The notes under the pieces: generated by a model
What the model was told of the DNA's origin: nothing
Seen by the model: the letters and a program-made list of their open reading frames with translations, nothing else
Database searches by the model: none
NCBI GenBank assembly: GCA_964019695.1
Contig: OZ026514.1
Span: 102,948,345 to 103,012,344, forward strand
Source of the DNA: Loripinus fragilis
Lineage: Eukaryota; Mollusca; Bivalvia; Lucinida; Lucinidae
Reading direction: 5' to 3'
DNA length: 64,000 nt
Position numbers and translations under genes: made by a program
Shown here: one piece after another, positions 1-10,632 of the stretch
Numbering within the stretch: position 1 is the stretch's first letter
How the letters are laid out: every line of letters begins with the position of its first letter

Positions 1-1370
1 TCATACATTTAGAAGTATCATAAGTCTATATTGCTTAAACAAAGTTTCAGTGTTCCATCAAAAAGTGTGGTAGCCGATTTTTGCCTGTAACCAGAGGCAT
101 AACCCCATATTTTGAAAGGCCAACTAAATGAAGCTGTCAATTTGTCAATAATTATATAATTTTGCACCCAAATAGTTATATGGAAGGCTTAGGGATTGCC
201 AAAATCAAATGATGCAGCCTATCCGATGCACCAGGGGGAAAAGGAAACCACAAACAAACAAACAACCTTGAGTAACAAATAATAGAAACTTCATCGTGCA
301 ACTATTTAATTTGTCTCCACTCACAGTAATGACCAAGATTCATGCAGTTTCATCAAAACTGTGGCAGGAGTTGCCTTAATCCATAAATGAACCATTATAG
401 TACAAACATAACCTGTTATATCAGGAAGCAAGCAGGAAAAATGACTATGAGAAACAGCTGCCATTTTATAAAGACAAGATTTTCAACATGAAAAGGCTCA
501 TTGTGTTAATAGTGTGTACTGCTGGGTGAGTAGAGTGAGTATCAAAATGTCTTTCAGTGTATTAAGAGGAGCTCACCTATTAAAACAAACAGGAAATACT
601 TTCCCAAGTATTCAAAGCTGTCAATCTGTCAATTATATTTTTTCAGCAAAACTTCTTCATACAAAATGTTAACTGTGACCATAGTGTGAAGACAAATGTA
701 CCATTTTATTCCATCAAAAACTGATCAACATGCAAATAGAAGTTTAGTCCCCTTTTAAAAGATATATAATTTCACAAAGCATTCATTTTGTCAATTTTTG
801 AAAGCAAGTATCTGAGATTGTTTATAACAAAATATGTGGTATGACAGAGTTAATCAGCACTGTCTCTCTGCTTTAGCATATTATATAAGGATGTATGGAT
901 AGAAATAACTCTTACAACCATTGGGCCAGACCTCTTACTGTTGTTTTATGAGTGTCTTGAGCACATGAATGTATTTGTGACATTTGAATATTTTATAATA
1001 AGCTCTAAAAGATATTAAAGAAGCAAAGCTCTAAAAGATATTTTAGAAACAAAATGTCACGGACAGACAAACAGAAGGACAGAAAATGAGAAACAGTATT
1101 TCCCCACAGAAACAGTTTTCAGTCCCTATCAATCACGCTCACCACCCTCTGATGATAATATATTTTCCTAGATTATCATAATACAATTTTGTGGATTTAA
1201 CATTTTGGTACTCCAAACAGCATTATTCCTAATATATCAGTCCAGTGATTGATCAGTGTTCTATATCATATTTTGGCTAAAATTTGGACATCCCTAGAGT
1301 TTAGACACATTGATCTACTAATTTGAACAGTAATTATTAACATTAAAAAATATTACAAGTAGTTGTTATA
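1..1370. other. AT-rich non-coding stretch, no gene seen
   Basis: No reading frame, RNA gene or clear repeat structure was recognised. The sequence is AT-rich with scattered stop codons in all frames. Confidence 0.5.
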
Positions 1371-1371
1371 A

Positions 1372-1722
1372 AATTCCCTGACTTTTCCCTGACTTTTTCC
1401 AAAATTTCAAATTTCCCTGACTCAAATCGAAATTCCCTGACTTTTCCCTGACCTTGAACTTTTTTCATTTTTCACTGACTTTTCCCTGACCGTGGGAACC
1501 CTGAAAAAAGATTTAGCTTGTATCCAAAATGTTAAAAAAAACTGCACTAGCCATTTTCTGTTTCTCATCATTTGATACCAGCTGGAAATTGTAAAATTCC
1601 CTGACATTTCCCTGACATTTGACCAAACATTCATTTTTCCCTGACACAACATAAAATTCCCTGACAATTCCCTGACCTTGAAAAAATTTAAATTTCCCTG
1701 ACATTTCCCTGACTCGTATGAA
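1372..1722. repeat. Clustered TTCCCTGAC short repeats
   Basis: The motif TTCCCTGAC (often followed by TTTTCCCTGAC) recurs many times in two runs, about 1372-1490 and 1595-1722. The spacing is irregular. Long frames on the minus strand here only read through the repeat (GKxxGN-like words) and are not a gene. Confidence 0.75.
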
Positions 1723-1724
1723 CC

Positions 1725-2290
1725 CTGCCATTTCCTTTAATTTGATATGGAATGCGACTAATTTCAGAAAAAAAAATGTTTTGACCTTTGACCCCACCCC
1801 AGGGGTTGAGAGTGTGTGTAAGGACAGAATATGTGCTTGCATGGTGCTCTATGCTCCATTCCCTCCTAATTTGATATGCAACATGACTACTTTCAGAAAA
1901 AAATTGTTTTGACCTTTGACCCCACCCCAGGGTCGAGGGTGTGTGTAAGGACAGAATATGTGCTTGCATGTTGATGCATTCACATGTCCATTTAATTTGA
2001 TATGCAACATGACCATGTTCTGAAACAGTTGAATTTTGACCTTTCGACCCCACACCCTGGGTCGGGGGTAGGGGGGAGGTCTGCAGGTAAAAATACTTGC
2101 TTCCATGTTGCTGCATTCATGATTCCATTTTATTTGATATGCAATATGGAGGGGGGTCAGCGGGTAAAAATATAATATTTGCTTCCATGTTGCTGCATGC
2201 GCTATTCCCTTTAATTTGATATGCATCATGTCCATATACTGAAAAAGTTGAATTTTAACCTTTTCAACCACCCCCAGGGTCAGGGGGGGG
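1725..2290. repeat. ~130-bp satellite, five units
   Basis: A phrase like TTTAATTTGATATGCAACAT starts units at about 1735, 1869, 1993, 2126 and 2209. Each is followed by a TTTTGACCTTTGACCCCACC block and a GTGTGTAAGGACAGAATATG or equivalent block. Period is 128-134 bp, with one shortened unit. The array ends in a G-run at about 2284. Long minus-strand frames across it are repeat read-through. Confidence 0.8.
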
Positions 2291-2291
2291 G

Positions 2292-2411
2292 GGCTCCAGT
2301 CCTTAAAACAATCTTTCATCAATGTGTCATAACACAGAGCCATCAGAGTAAGACTAGCTACAAGTATATGATATGACACATTGATGAAAAATTGTTTTAA
2401 GGACTGGAGCC
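2292..2411. repeat. Near-perfect 39-bp palindrome with 42-bp loop
   Basis: Left arm 2292-2330 begins GGCTCCAGTCCTTAAAAC. Right arm 2373-2411 is its reverse complement with one mismatch. It directly follows the satellite and its G-run. It could be a tiny MITE or a foldback-derived duplication. No coding content. Confidence 0.85.
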
Positions 2412-2766
2412 AGTAATCTAAAATCATGTTTGATATGTTTCATATCTATTGTACCTCTGTCTGCATGCAAAATTTCAGTAAAAAATATTGACAATTGACT
2501 AAGTTATTGTGAAATTTAAATATTTGACCTAGATCCCACCCAAGGGGTCAGGGCCCTCAAGGGGTGGGGTAAATTTTAATTCACTGTCATGCTTTTCTAC
2601 AGGCACTGGGTAATCATGGCCTAAAATGAGAAGTTGTCAGATATAATAGTTTTGTAGAAATGTGAAGTTTATTCCATAAAAAAGCCAAAAAAGTCAATGA
2701 AAGTGTAGAAGGCACTCGAAGATGCAGCACACAAATTTCAAAGGGGGATTTTGGATCATTAAAATA
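2412..2766. other. Non-coding spacer with satellite-like remnant
   Basis: A block near 2525-2575 (TTGACCTAGATCCCACCC, AAGGGGTCAGGG) resembles the neighbouring satellite. Nothing else was recognised. Confidence 0.4.
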
Positions 2767-3525
2767 TGGATAAAAGGAGCTTGCTTAATGCTTCCAATTT
2801 TATGCCAGAAGACCTTTTAGAAATCATCTGCATTATTGAGAGAGGGAAAAAGCACAATTAGTATAAAATTTTACGAAAGAGGAATTATTTTTCTCTTATC
2901 ACCAAATTTCCTGCAAAGAATGGAGAATCAATGCCATTGAAGAACAGCGCTTCCGCTCATCAGGATAAGAAAGAAGTTTCTTCCGACAACAAGCTGTGTA
3001 ATAAAAGGCGAAAGCGTAGAAGGGACAAATCTTCATGTGCTTCTTGAACTGCAAGTCAACATACGGATAAGAGCAAAGATTCTTCCAATGTCGGCTAGCA
3101 CCGAAGCTAAAGAAGAAATCCCCAGCTCAAGTGGCAAGGGATCGTGCCAGGCGAAAAGAATTCTGGAAACACATGCAAGTCCCCCGACAGCTAAGAGCTG
3201 AGCCCTCGCTTTACACTACTTACTGCTAGAAACAGAGACGGTAGCCAGTCCACAATCCTAGGTGGTCAGCCAGTCAGACTCAGAGAACTCTGGTTGCTTG
3301 GATCGTACATCTGCTCTTACTCAGTCATACCAGCTGCAAGAAACAGAGATGGTAGCCAGTCCACAATCCTCTGGGTTCAGCCAGTCAGTCAGAGAATTCT
3401 GGTTGCTTGGATCATACATCTGCCGTTACTATGTCATACCAGCTGCAAGAAACAGAGACGGTAGCCAGTCCACAATCCACTGTGGTCAGCCAGCCAGAGT
3501 CAGAGAACTCCCCATACAGAAACTA
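2767..3525 (+). pseudogene. Broken upstream part of a MYND-type protein gene
   Basis: Seen: from the ATG at 2767 one frame stays protein-like for about 330 bases despite stops (MDKRSLLNASNFMPEDLL, then a Lys/Arg-rich tract). After a frame change it continues as KKKSPAQVARDRARRKEFW around 3105-3165. It then enters three ~120-bp repeats (about 3225-3520) encoding LDRTSALTQSYQLQETE-like units. The same LDRT...SQS phrase opens the MYND frame at 5876, so the two stretches appear to belong to one former gene separated by a repeat-filled block. Several in-frame stops and at least two frameshifts mark it as dead. Basic, low-complexity composition gives no function for this part. Alternative: a decayed retroposed copy of a multicopy family. 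Confidence 0.6.
3225..3520 (+). repeat. Three ~120-bp coding repeats
   Basis: Units share AACAGAGACGGTAGCCAGTC, then CACAATCC, then GGTTGCTTGGATC(G/A)TACATC. The period near 120 bp is a multiple of three, and most of each unit keeps one frame (consensus words SENSGCLDRTS and YQLQETETVASPQS). A frame shift falls in the second unit. A further diverged unit begins the MYND frame at 5876. Confidence 0.75.
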
Positions 3526-3547
3526 TAGATGATGTTTATGAAACACT

Positions 3548-4559
3548 ATGCCCCCAACCCTTTGTTTGCCAAGAAGGGTTCATAACACAAGGGTCATCTT
3601 AAGTTTTAAGCTTCTAGCTGTACTACTCATTATCCTCTATCAGCTGACCTAGTTTGAACCGAAATAATTTCATCCAGTAATCAGCTGACAAAGTTTGAAG
3701 CTGCTAGCTATAAAATATTTTGAGATACATATATCTTTATTAAAGTTTTCAATGCCCAAATTTACAAAGGGCAATAACTTAAAAATTAAAAAACTTTTTT
3801 TAAATTTTCAACAGGTAATCTACTCATCGTCTTCTACCAACTGACTATGTTTGAAGCTGCTAGCTAAAATAATTTTCTAGATATCTGGATTACAAGTTTC
3901 CAATGCCCAAATTTGCAATGGGCAATAACTCAAAAAAAATATAATAACTTTTTTTTTAATTTTGACCAGGTAATCTACTCATTATCCTCTATCAGCTGAC
4001 AAAGTTTTAAGCTACTAGCTGTAATAGTTTTTGAGATATCTTGACTACAAGTTTTCAATGCCAAAATTTGCAAAGGGCAATTACTCAAAAAAATAAATTA
4101 AGTTTTTTTTAAATTTTCATCAGGTAATCTACTCATCATCTTCTGTCAACTGACCATGTTTGAAGCTGCTAGCTATAATAATTTTCGAGATATCTTGATT
4201 ACAAGTTTTCAATGCCAAAATTTGCAAAGGGCAATAACTCAAAAAAATAAAATAACCTTTTTTTTAACTTTCACCAGGTTATCCACTCATTATCCTCTAT
4301 TACCTGACCAAGTTTGAAGCTCATAGCTGTTTTCGAGATATCTTGATTACAAAAAATCATTATGATCCTTTAAAAGGGGCATAACTCTACAAAGGGAGAT
4401 AATCCAGACTTAAAAAAAATTGAGAAATCTATATATGAAATTTCAAAACTGTATCTTAATAAATTTTGAACGGACGAATGGATGGATGGATGGACGGAGG
4501 GATGGAAGCACAAGCCCAAAGCAATATGCCCCTTCAACTTTTCCAAAAGTGGGGGCATA
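3548..4559. mobile_element. TIR element with five ~155-bp internal repeats
   Basis: Outer ends are TATGCCCCC (3548) and GGGGGCATA (ending 4559). Inside, a unit beginning near TAATCTACTCATTATCCTCT repeats at about 3621, 3815, 3969, 4125 and 4279, each followed by a TTTGAAGCTGCTAGCT block and a GCAAAGGGCAATAACTC block. No ORF. The design (short ends, internal satellite-like array) resembles pearl-type or Helitron-like bivalve elements carrying ~160-bp arrays; that assignment is inference. A (GGAT)n run sits at 4475-4505. Confidence 0.6.
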
Positions 4560-4702
4560 AAAATTGGGTTATTCTATACAATAACTCTATATGAATTCTG
4601 TATAGTCCATAATTAGTACCTAATTAGTATAGAAAATCACATGCAAATGAGATATTTCTAAACTCATGAATATAAGATGTTCTAATTCTATACTTTAATT
4701 AA
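4560..4702. repeat. TTCTATACTAA motif cluster, left part
   Basis: Variants of TTCTATACTAATTCT recur irregularly. CATAATTAGTACCTA occurs at about 4609 and again at about 5830 on the far side of the palindromic element, so the two motif-rich flanks look like one array split by the insertion. Confidence 0.5.
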
Positions 4703-5157
4703 GAAATAGATCAGCTCCATTGCGTGAATTGTTGAGTAATAATTCACTGTTTGGAGGTCAGTTGTAAAGAAGATCAAATCACGAGCGCACAGCGCGAGTG
4801 ATTTATTGTCGTACAACTGACCGACAAACAGTGAATTATTACTCAACAATTCACGCAATGGAGCTGATCTATTTCGATTCTAACACACAATAAACGACGA
4901 AAACACATTTGAAGTCTTCAGCTTCTTCCAACTTTCCGCCATTGCACTGAAGAACTCCCGCCAATACTTAGACTACATCGCATACGTTTACATGTAATTG
5001 TAACGTCTTTTAAGCGTAAAAACGACGTTACACCGTCTAACGCTATGAATGACGTCATTTTCCAGTGACGTCAGCTATCACACACTTTTGCGGTGAATTA
5101 TTGTCCGATATATCACAGTGTGTTACCGTTGGCTCTATAGGCGAGGTGTGTTAGAAT
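4703..5157. mobile_element. Palindromic element, copy 1
   Basis: A ~62-bp arm starting GAAATAGATCAGCTCC (4703) is matched in reverse by an arm ending GGAGCTGATCTATTTC (4874). Between them lies a smaller hairpin (AATCACGAGCGC/GCGCGAGTGATT). After the palindrome comes GATTCTAACACAC, a tail with several GACGTCA motifs, and an end reading GGCGAGGTGTGTTAGAATA. This layout is shared with copies at 17834-18336 and 62354-62652. No ORF; non-autonomous. Confidence 0.8.
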
Positions 5158-5860
5158 ACAATATTAATTCTATACTCTATTCTAGGTTAATTCTATACTC
5201 AACGATGTACTTTCTGCTTTCAATTCTATACTAATTCTGTATTCTAACACTGTCATTTTTCGTTACTCTAACAATTTACTAATTCTATACTTCACCACAT
5301 GCTCAAAAACAGGACTAAAATTCATGCATATGTGTACTTCTACATAACTTTTAAAATTATGTATGTCTGGTCTAATATCAGAAAAGTCTTGAAATGCAAG
5401 TTATGTAATCTACAAATCTTTGCTTTCTTGATAAATATTCAAAGTTTTATACTTTCACATCACAAACACTTCAGAACTTGAAATCCAAAATGGTCTCTTC
5501 AAAACTTCCTTTAACTTTAGTTGGTTCCCCAACATAAAGTTAGTTTTATTAAGCTTTCTACATTAGAATGGAACCAGGAAACTTCTAATTCTATACTAAA
5601 TGCTATACTTGACCTATGTCTAACTTTCTTGAGTAAACTCTGTATCAACTATATACTTTTGTTCTGAAAAAAGTCAAATCTAAACTAATTCTGTATTGCT
5701 TACATAAACCAAGTCCAATGCTATACTAATTCTATATTGGCCCAAAAGTATAGTTTTAGTATAGCATTAAATTGCATACGGTATTAATTCTATACCCTAA
5801 TTCTATACTAAACAATATAGAATTAGTGCATAATTAGTACCTATCTAATATATTGTTAGA
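5158..5860. repeat. TTCTATACTAA motif cluster, right part
   Basis: AATTCTATACTAATTCTATA-like words recur with irregular spacing. Nothing coding; a 60-aa open frame at 5299-5481 has no recognisable features. Confidence 0.5.
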
Positions 5861-5875
5861 AATATTTTTTGTTTG

Positions 5876-6207
5876 AATCATGTTGGTTGGATCGTACATA
5901 TGATGTTTCTCAGTCTTCCAGATATTTAACCATTGAAAGGGAAGTTGTCAGCACAGCCCAAGTTCAATCAGATTTAAATAAACTGTCTGCAAAGGTTGCA
6001 GTTGAGCATTCTAGTATTTTGGTGGATAACTGTGAAGATTCAAAAGTTGTGTGTGCATGCTGTTTGAAAAAAGGAAGTCGGACAGTTTTACCTCACTGTA
6101 CAGCCTGGAAAAGCTTCAGTTACTGTAGCAAAGACTGCCAGATATCAAATTGGCCCTCGCATAAGCAGCTGTGCAAATCTTTTCCATCTCTTAACCCGCA
6201 AAATTAA
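5876..6207 (+). pseudogene. MYND zinc-finger C-terminal segment, probably decayed
   Basis: Seen: a ~110-residue open frame ending LNPQN-stop. Its last 50 residues fit a MYND finger: CACC (C-x2-C), LPHC-TAW, SYCSKDC (C-x3-C) and HKQLC (H-x3-C). MYND fingers bind two zinc ions and recruit PxLxP-type partner peptides. Odd: the fourth ligand of the usual C-x2-C pair is W (HCTAW), so one zinc site should be damaged. The frame has no ATG at its start; it opens inside a diverged LDRT-type repeat that links it to the coding remains at 2767-3525. It could be the last exon of a host gene, but the upstream decay and the lost cysteine favour a pseudogene. The 3-prime neighbour is a transposon 20 bp past the stop. 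Confidence 0.6.
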
Positions 6208-6227
6208 CTGTAATAGCTCACTTTGTA

Positions 6228-7574
6228 CGAGGGGCATTTGGAAAGTTCTTAGCATGGCCTTTTATCTCAGTAACCGATTTACAAACCCTATCATGTTTGG
6301 TATCATTTTAAAGAGTTATTTTTCTCTATGTTTTGGCACAAATTTTATGAGGATATCATATTGCAGACACGAAAAATATTATTGTGAATACATGTACTGT
6401 TTGTATACTGGAAAACGCAAAATTCAAGTGGAAAATATAATATTTTACCTTTTGGAAAGTGTGCAGAACATTAACAATAGTTCATGAAATTAGATAATTT
6501 TGTACCATTTGGTAGGTCACAATCTGGTACAGTTATAATACAATTGATGACGGAGTTGGATGTTTCTAATAACTAAATACCGTAACAGCAATACCAAAAC
6601 CGTCTAGAAACCAAAGCAATGCGCTAGTTTTTTTCGACTAAAAATTGCATGTCACAAAGCACATATTTTGAAAATATATAACCAACAATAGTTTAAAAAT
6701 GCTGTGCGTTGGTATTTTCCTCAAGCACACTTAATGCTCTTTGTATTAAAATCAAAATAAATGTTGTAAACCAGAGCAAAGGGAAGATAACTCTTAAAAT
6801 CTTCCCACGAGGCAGAGTAAGTTTAGCTATGAGTTGACGTTCTGGTTCATTTCAATTGAAAATGGTGGCAAACAAAAAAGTAAAAATACATTGAGAGTAG
6901 AAATCATTCAATTTTGTGATGATTAATGTGATACCATGAGAAGTTCTAATGCCATCGACAAAATGTGAGGGGTTAAGTTACCCCACCCACTTCTTGAAAA
7001 GTAGGGGTAGTGTTATTAGGAATAATTTTCTGGAATACAGAACTGAACAACCCACACTTTTTGTGCAACGAAATGATTTTTATGCATTGTTTGCTACAAA
7101 TAAAGCAAAAGTATACTCAATAGTCATTTTTCATGCTCCTGTTGTGACACAATTTATAGTAAAAGTAAAAAGAAATGCAAAAACAAGTCTCATTTTTGAA
7201 AGTTTACCATTTCTCTATTAGTTAACATTTTTTGAATGTAAAGGTGTAAGTCGTGCAAGCAGTGATCGCATAATATATTTTACTAAAAATTAAGTTGGCA
7301 CCAAATCGTTATTTTGTCAAGCCATGATCGTAAATAAGGTTCCAAATTTTCCTTCGTTTTGCTACAAATATTTAGCTTAAAATTTCAGCCAGTGTATAAA
7401 CCCTACCCATTTTGAGCATGCGGCGCGCATGCACGCCAAGTCCTTTTTCGACACAAATTAAACCATCAAGTAGCCGTTGTATTCTAATTTCCAAAAATGT
7501 ATAATTTGATAGCATTTTATCAACGCATTGTGGAGTTATGATGCCATGCTAAGAACTTTCCAAATGCCCCTTCG
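6228..7574. mobile_element. Non-autonomous mariner-type element, TA-flanked
   Basis: Ends are inverted repeats of at least 32 bp: CGAGGGGCATTTGGAAAGTT at 6228 and its reverse complement ending at 7574. Both are flanked by TA. The first bases (TACGAGGG) match those of the mariner at 58513-59676. No transposase is visible; frames at 6254-6487 and 6949-7221 show no motif. A segment near 7200-7290 (CAAGCAGTGATCGCA) recurs at 57525-57612, so relatives exist in the window. Confidence 0.75.
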
Positions 7575-7576
7575 TA

Positions 7577-7982
7577 CATAGAATCAGGTGTTTGAAACTT
7601 TTTACTTGATTTTTGTAACAATAGTAGCACTGGTGAGGGTAATTTTTAGTGTGTTACATTGATCCATAAAATCCTTTTTACTGGTTTATCCGGGTTTGCC
7701 GATAAAGCACCGGCAGAGCAGTACTAGACAACAACAACAACGACAATACATGTATACCTTTTGCATTAGCCTAAACCAAAGTCGAAAAAAGGGCCATAAC
7801 TCAGTCAAAAGTTTGCAAATGATCTCAAAATTCAGAATTGACCTGTATTTTATGATGCTTTACCCTTCTGTAAAATTTGAATGAAATTGTTGCATCCCTT
7901 TATAAAAGTTATTGATCAGAAACCAAAAGTGTGACAACGCGGACGCCGACGGAGACATGACAAAATGAAAAAAATATGAGTG
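7577..7982. other. Non-coding, nothing recognised
   Basis: Contains an AACAACAACGACAA stretch and GGGCCATAACTCAGTC, a phrase common to bivalve-type repeats. No gene seen. Confidence 0.4.
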
Positions 7983-8070
7983 TTGCATGGGGTTTGAACC
8001 ACTGACCATAAGGAATGAAATTATAACAAGGACTAATAGTTGCCTTCCTTACCACTTGAGCTAATTATTC
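7983..8070 (-). repeat. tRNA-derived SINE-like head
   Basis: On the minus strand TTAGCTCAAGTGGTAAGG resembles a pol III A box, and GTGGTTCAAACCCCATGC resembles a B box about 50 bp downstream. The arms do not fold into a full tRNA, so a SINE head or tRNA pseudogene fits better than a working tRNA. Confidence 0.45.
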
Positions 8071-8274
8071 TTGTTAGCTTATAGTACTGAGTTATGCTAA
8101 TTTTCCTTGTTACCACAAATGATAACGAAATTTACCTAAGCTATACTTAGAAATGCAACGAGGTGTGTAATTATGTTAATAGATGTGAATAGAGGTCACC
8201 AACATCTAGTGAATTTGTCAGCACTATACATTACAAAGCCAAAGGTTTCAAAAATTTTGAGTGCAAAATTATCA

Positions 8275-8405
8275 ACATTTTCTTATCCATCAGTTTAAAC
8301 GTTTGTTTTCGGTGTTCAAAAGAACAGTCTCATTTAGGCAGTTCTTTTCAGAGTATCCACAACATATGTTTTGGTTTAGAAAAAAATCAATAATTTTTCC
8401 TCTTT
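8275..8405 (+). repeat. Hairpin repeat AAAGAACNGTCTCATT, copy 1
   Basis: A stem made of AAAAGAACAGTCTCATTT and GGCAGTTCTTTTCAGAG is followed by CCACAACATATGTTTTGGTT. Related copies are at 11882-11970, 60035-60110 and, inverted, 63893-64000. Confidence 0.65.
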
Positions 8406-8930
8406 ACTCTTATCTAAAGGCCTGCAAACATGGGTGAACGTTCAAAATTTACAAAATCCTTTAAACTTGCAGTAAGCCCAATTAATAGTCATAATTTCAA
8501 GTTTAAATGGTCAAATGTCTCCAGAGACTGAAAATAAATCAGAGAAGCTATTATGATCTCTCTATTCAGCATTTTGAGGCCTCAAAATCCTGAATTCAAA
8601 AATAATCCTGAAAACTTTCACCCATGTGCAAAGCAATTTATTTGAGTTGATTCTTTACTTTCCAGCTCAGATCCAGGTATTGCTGTGTCCAAGGTTCCAG
8701 TGAACAATTTTTCAGTGTTCATTCATTTTCAGGGACATTTCCTTGGTCTCACCATTGTAAAAAGGAATATAATCACTTCTTATCAGTGAAATGTAACATT
8801 TTTTGGATGGCCTCTGCATTCTCCATTGACTTCCGTCACCCGAGCACACTCCAGAGTTTCAAACATCTGTAACTTTCCTAAAAGAGAACAAAAACGCAAA
8901 GTTTGGGTATTCATTTTCTTAATTAGATCA
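8406..8930. other. Non-coding, nothing recognised
   Basis: No gene or clear repeat seen. Confidence 0.4.
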
Positions 8931-10632
8931 CTAGACTGCAGTCGATGGTACTCCATCGCAAATACCCGCTTTTTACCTTTGACCTTTCATCTTGTGACCA
9001 AGGTCACACAAAACAACGCCCAGTACCCTCTACATCATGTGACCTATGTACCTGCAAAGTTTAGAGTTGTTGTGTTCAATGACTTTGGAGATATGTTTAC
9101 AAGAAAAAACATTATTTTACCTTTAACTTTGACCTAAGGTCACACACAACATTGCCCAGTACCCTCTACATCATGGACCCTATGCACTGGCAAAGTATGA
9201 AGTGGCTAAGTGGTTTTGGAGATGCATTTACTAGAAAATACATTATTTGACCTTTGATGTTGACCTTGGGGTCAAGGTCACATGAAATGTTGCCCAGTAC
9301 CCTCTACATAATGTGAACTATGAACCTCCAAGGTTTGAAGTTGCTATGTCCAACGGTTAAGGAGATGCATTTAAAAGTAATACATTATTGGACCTTTGAC
9401 CTTGACCTTGGGGTCAAGGTCACATATAATGTTGCCCAGTGCCCTCTACATTATGTGAACTATGCGCCTGTAAAGTTTGAATCTGCTATGTCCAACAGTT
9501 TAGAAGATGCAAGAAATGCATTAATTGACCTTTGACTTTGACCATAGGGTCAAGGACTATGTCACTCAAAATATAGCCCAGTTACCTCTACAGTACGTGA
9601 AATATGCACCTGCAAAGTTTGAAGTTGCTACAACCAATGGTTAAGGAGGAAATGCAATAACAAGAAAATACATTATTTGACCTTGATCTTGCAGTCAAGG
9701 TCACACAAAATATTGCCCAGTACCCTCTACGCTTGTTACCTATGCCCCTGCAAAGTTTGAAGCTGCTTTATCCAACAGTTTAGGAGAAGATGCATTTACA
9801 AAAAAAAATATAATATTATACCCACTTTTTTCTTTAGAAAAAAAGGGTATAATAATTTAGTACCAAAGTTGGTCCCTTGTCCGTCTGTCTGTCCGTCTGT
9901 CTGTGCATCTGGCTGTCATGTTTCTTTTAAATGTATCTCCACCTAAACCGTTAGATGTAGCAACTTCAAAGTTAGTACCTGGATAGGTCACATGATGTAG
10001 AGGGTACTGGGCAAAATTCTGTGTGACCTCAACCCCAACTGTGAATAATGAATTTTCTTGTAAATGCATCTCCTCCAAAACCATTAGAGGTAGCAACTTT
10101 GAATTTTGTACCTGATTATGTCACATGATGTAGAAGCCTGAGGTACTGGGCAACATTTCATGTGCCCTTGACCCCAAGATGTATTTTCTTGTAAATGCAG
10201 CTCCAACTTAACCGTAGCTATTTCGTATCTGAATAGGTCACATGATGTAGAGGGTACTGGGCAACTGTGTGAACTTGACCCCTGGTCATAGTCAAAGGTC
10301 AAATAATGTATTTTCATGTAAATGCATCTCCTCCTAAACCTTTAATTGTACATGTAGCAGCTGCAAACTTTGCAGTTGCATAGGTCACATGATGTAGAGG
10401 GTAACATTTAGTGTGACCTTAATGCCAAGGTCAAGTTCAAAGGTCAAATAATGTATTTTCTTGTAAACGCATCTCCTAAACCGCTGAACATAGCAACTTC
10501 AAACTTCGAAGGTGCATCGGTCACATGATGTGGAGGGTACAGTGCAACATTTTGTGTAACAATGACCCCTAGGTCAAGGTCAAAAGTGAAAAAGCGGGTA
10601 TTTGCGATGGTGTACCATCGACTGCAGTCTAG
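8931..10632. mobile_element. Foldback element with tandem-repeat arms
   Basis: Terminal inverted repeats of ~54 bp with about two mismatches: CTAGACTGCAGTCGATGGTA at 8931 and its inverse ending 10632. Each end holds its own small hairpin (CGATGGTAC/CCATCG). The left arm carries about six direct ~120-150-bp repeats (TTGACCTTTGACCTTGACC, CAAGGTCACA, TTGCCCAGTACCCTCTAC, AAAGTTTGAAGTTGCTA). The right arm carries similar repeats inverted. A short palindrome at the centre (about 9810-9850, TTATACCC/GGGTATAA) marks the turning point, followed by a GTCTGTCTGTCC run. No transposase; frames here are repeat read-through. Class (foldback-like) is inference. Confidence 0.75.

Noticed and set aside
1422..2427. 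Minus-strand frames up to 192 aa
   Set aside because: They span the TTCCCTGAC cluster and the ~130-bp satellite and repeat with them.
3600..4360. CRISPR-like array of regularly spaced repeats
   Set aside because: Units are contiguous ~155-bp repeats without unique spacers, in a eukaryotic setting.
9857..10317. Cys/His-containing frames inside the foldback
   Set aside because: Repeat read-through; spacing of Cys and His follows the DNA repeat, not a zinc finger.
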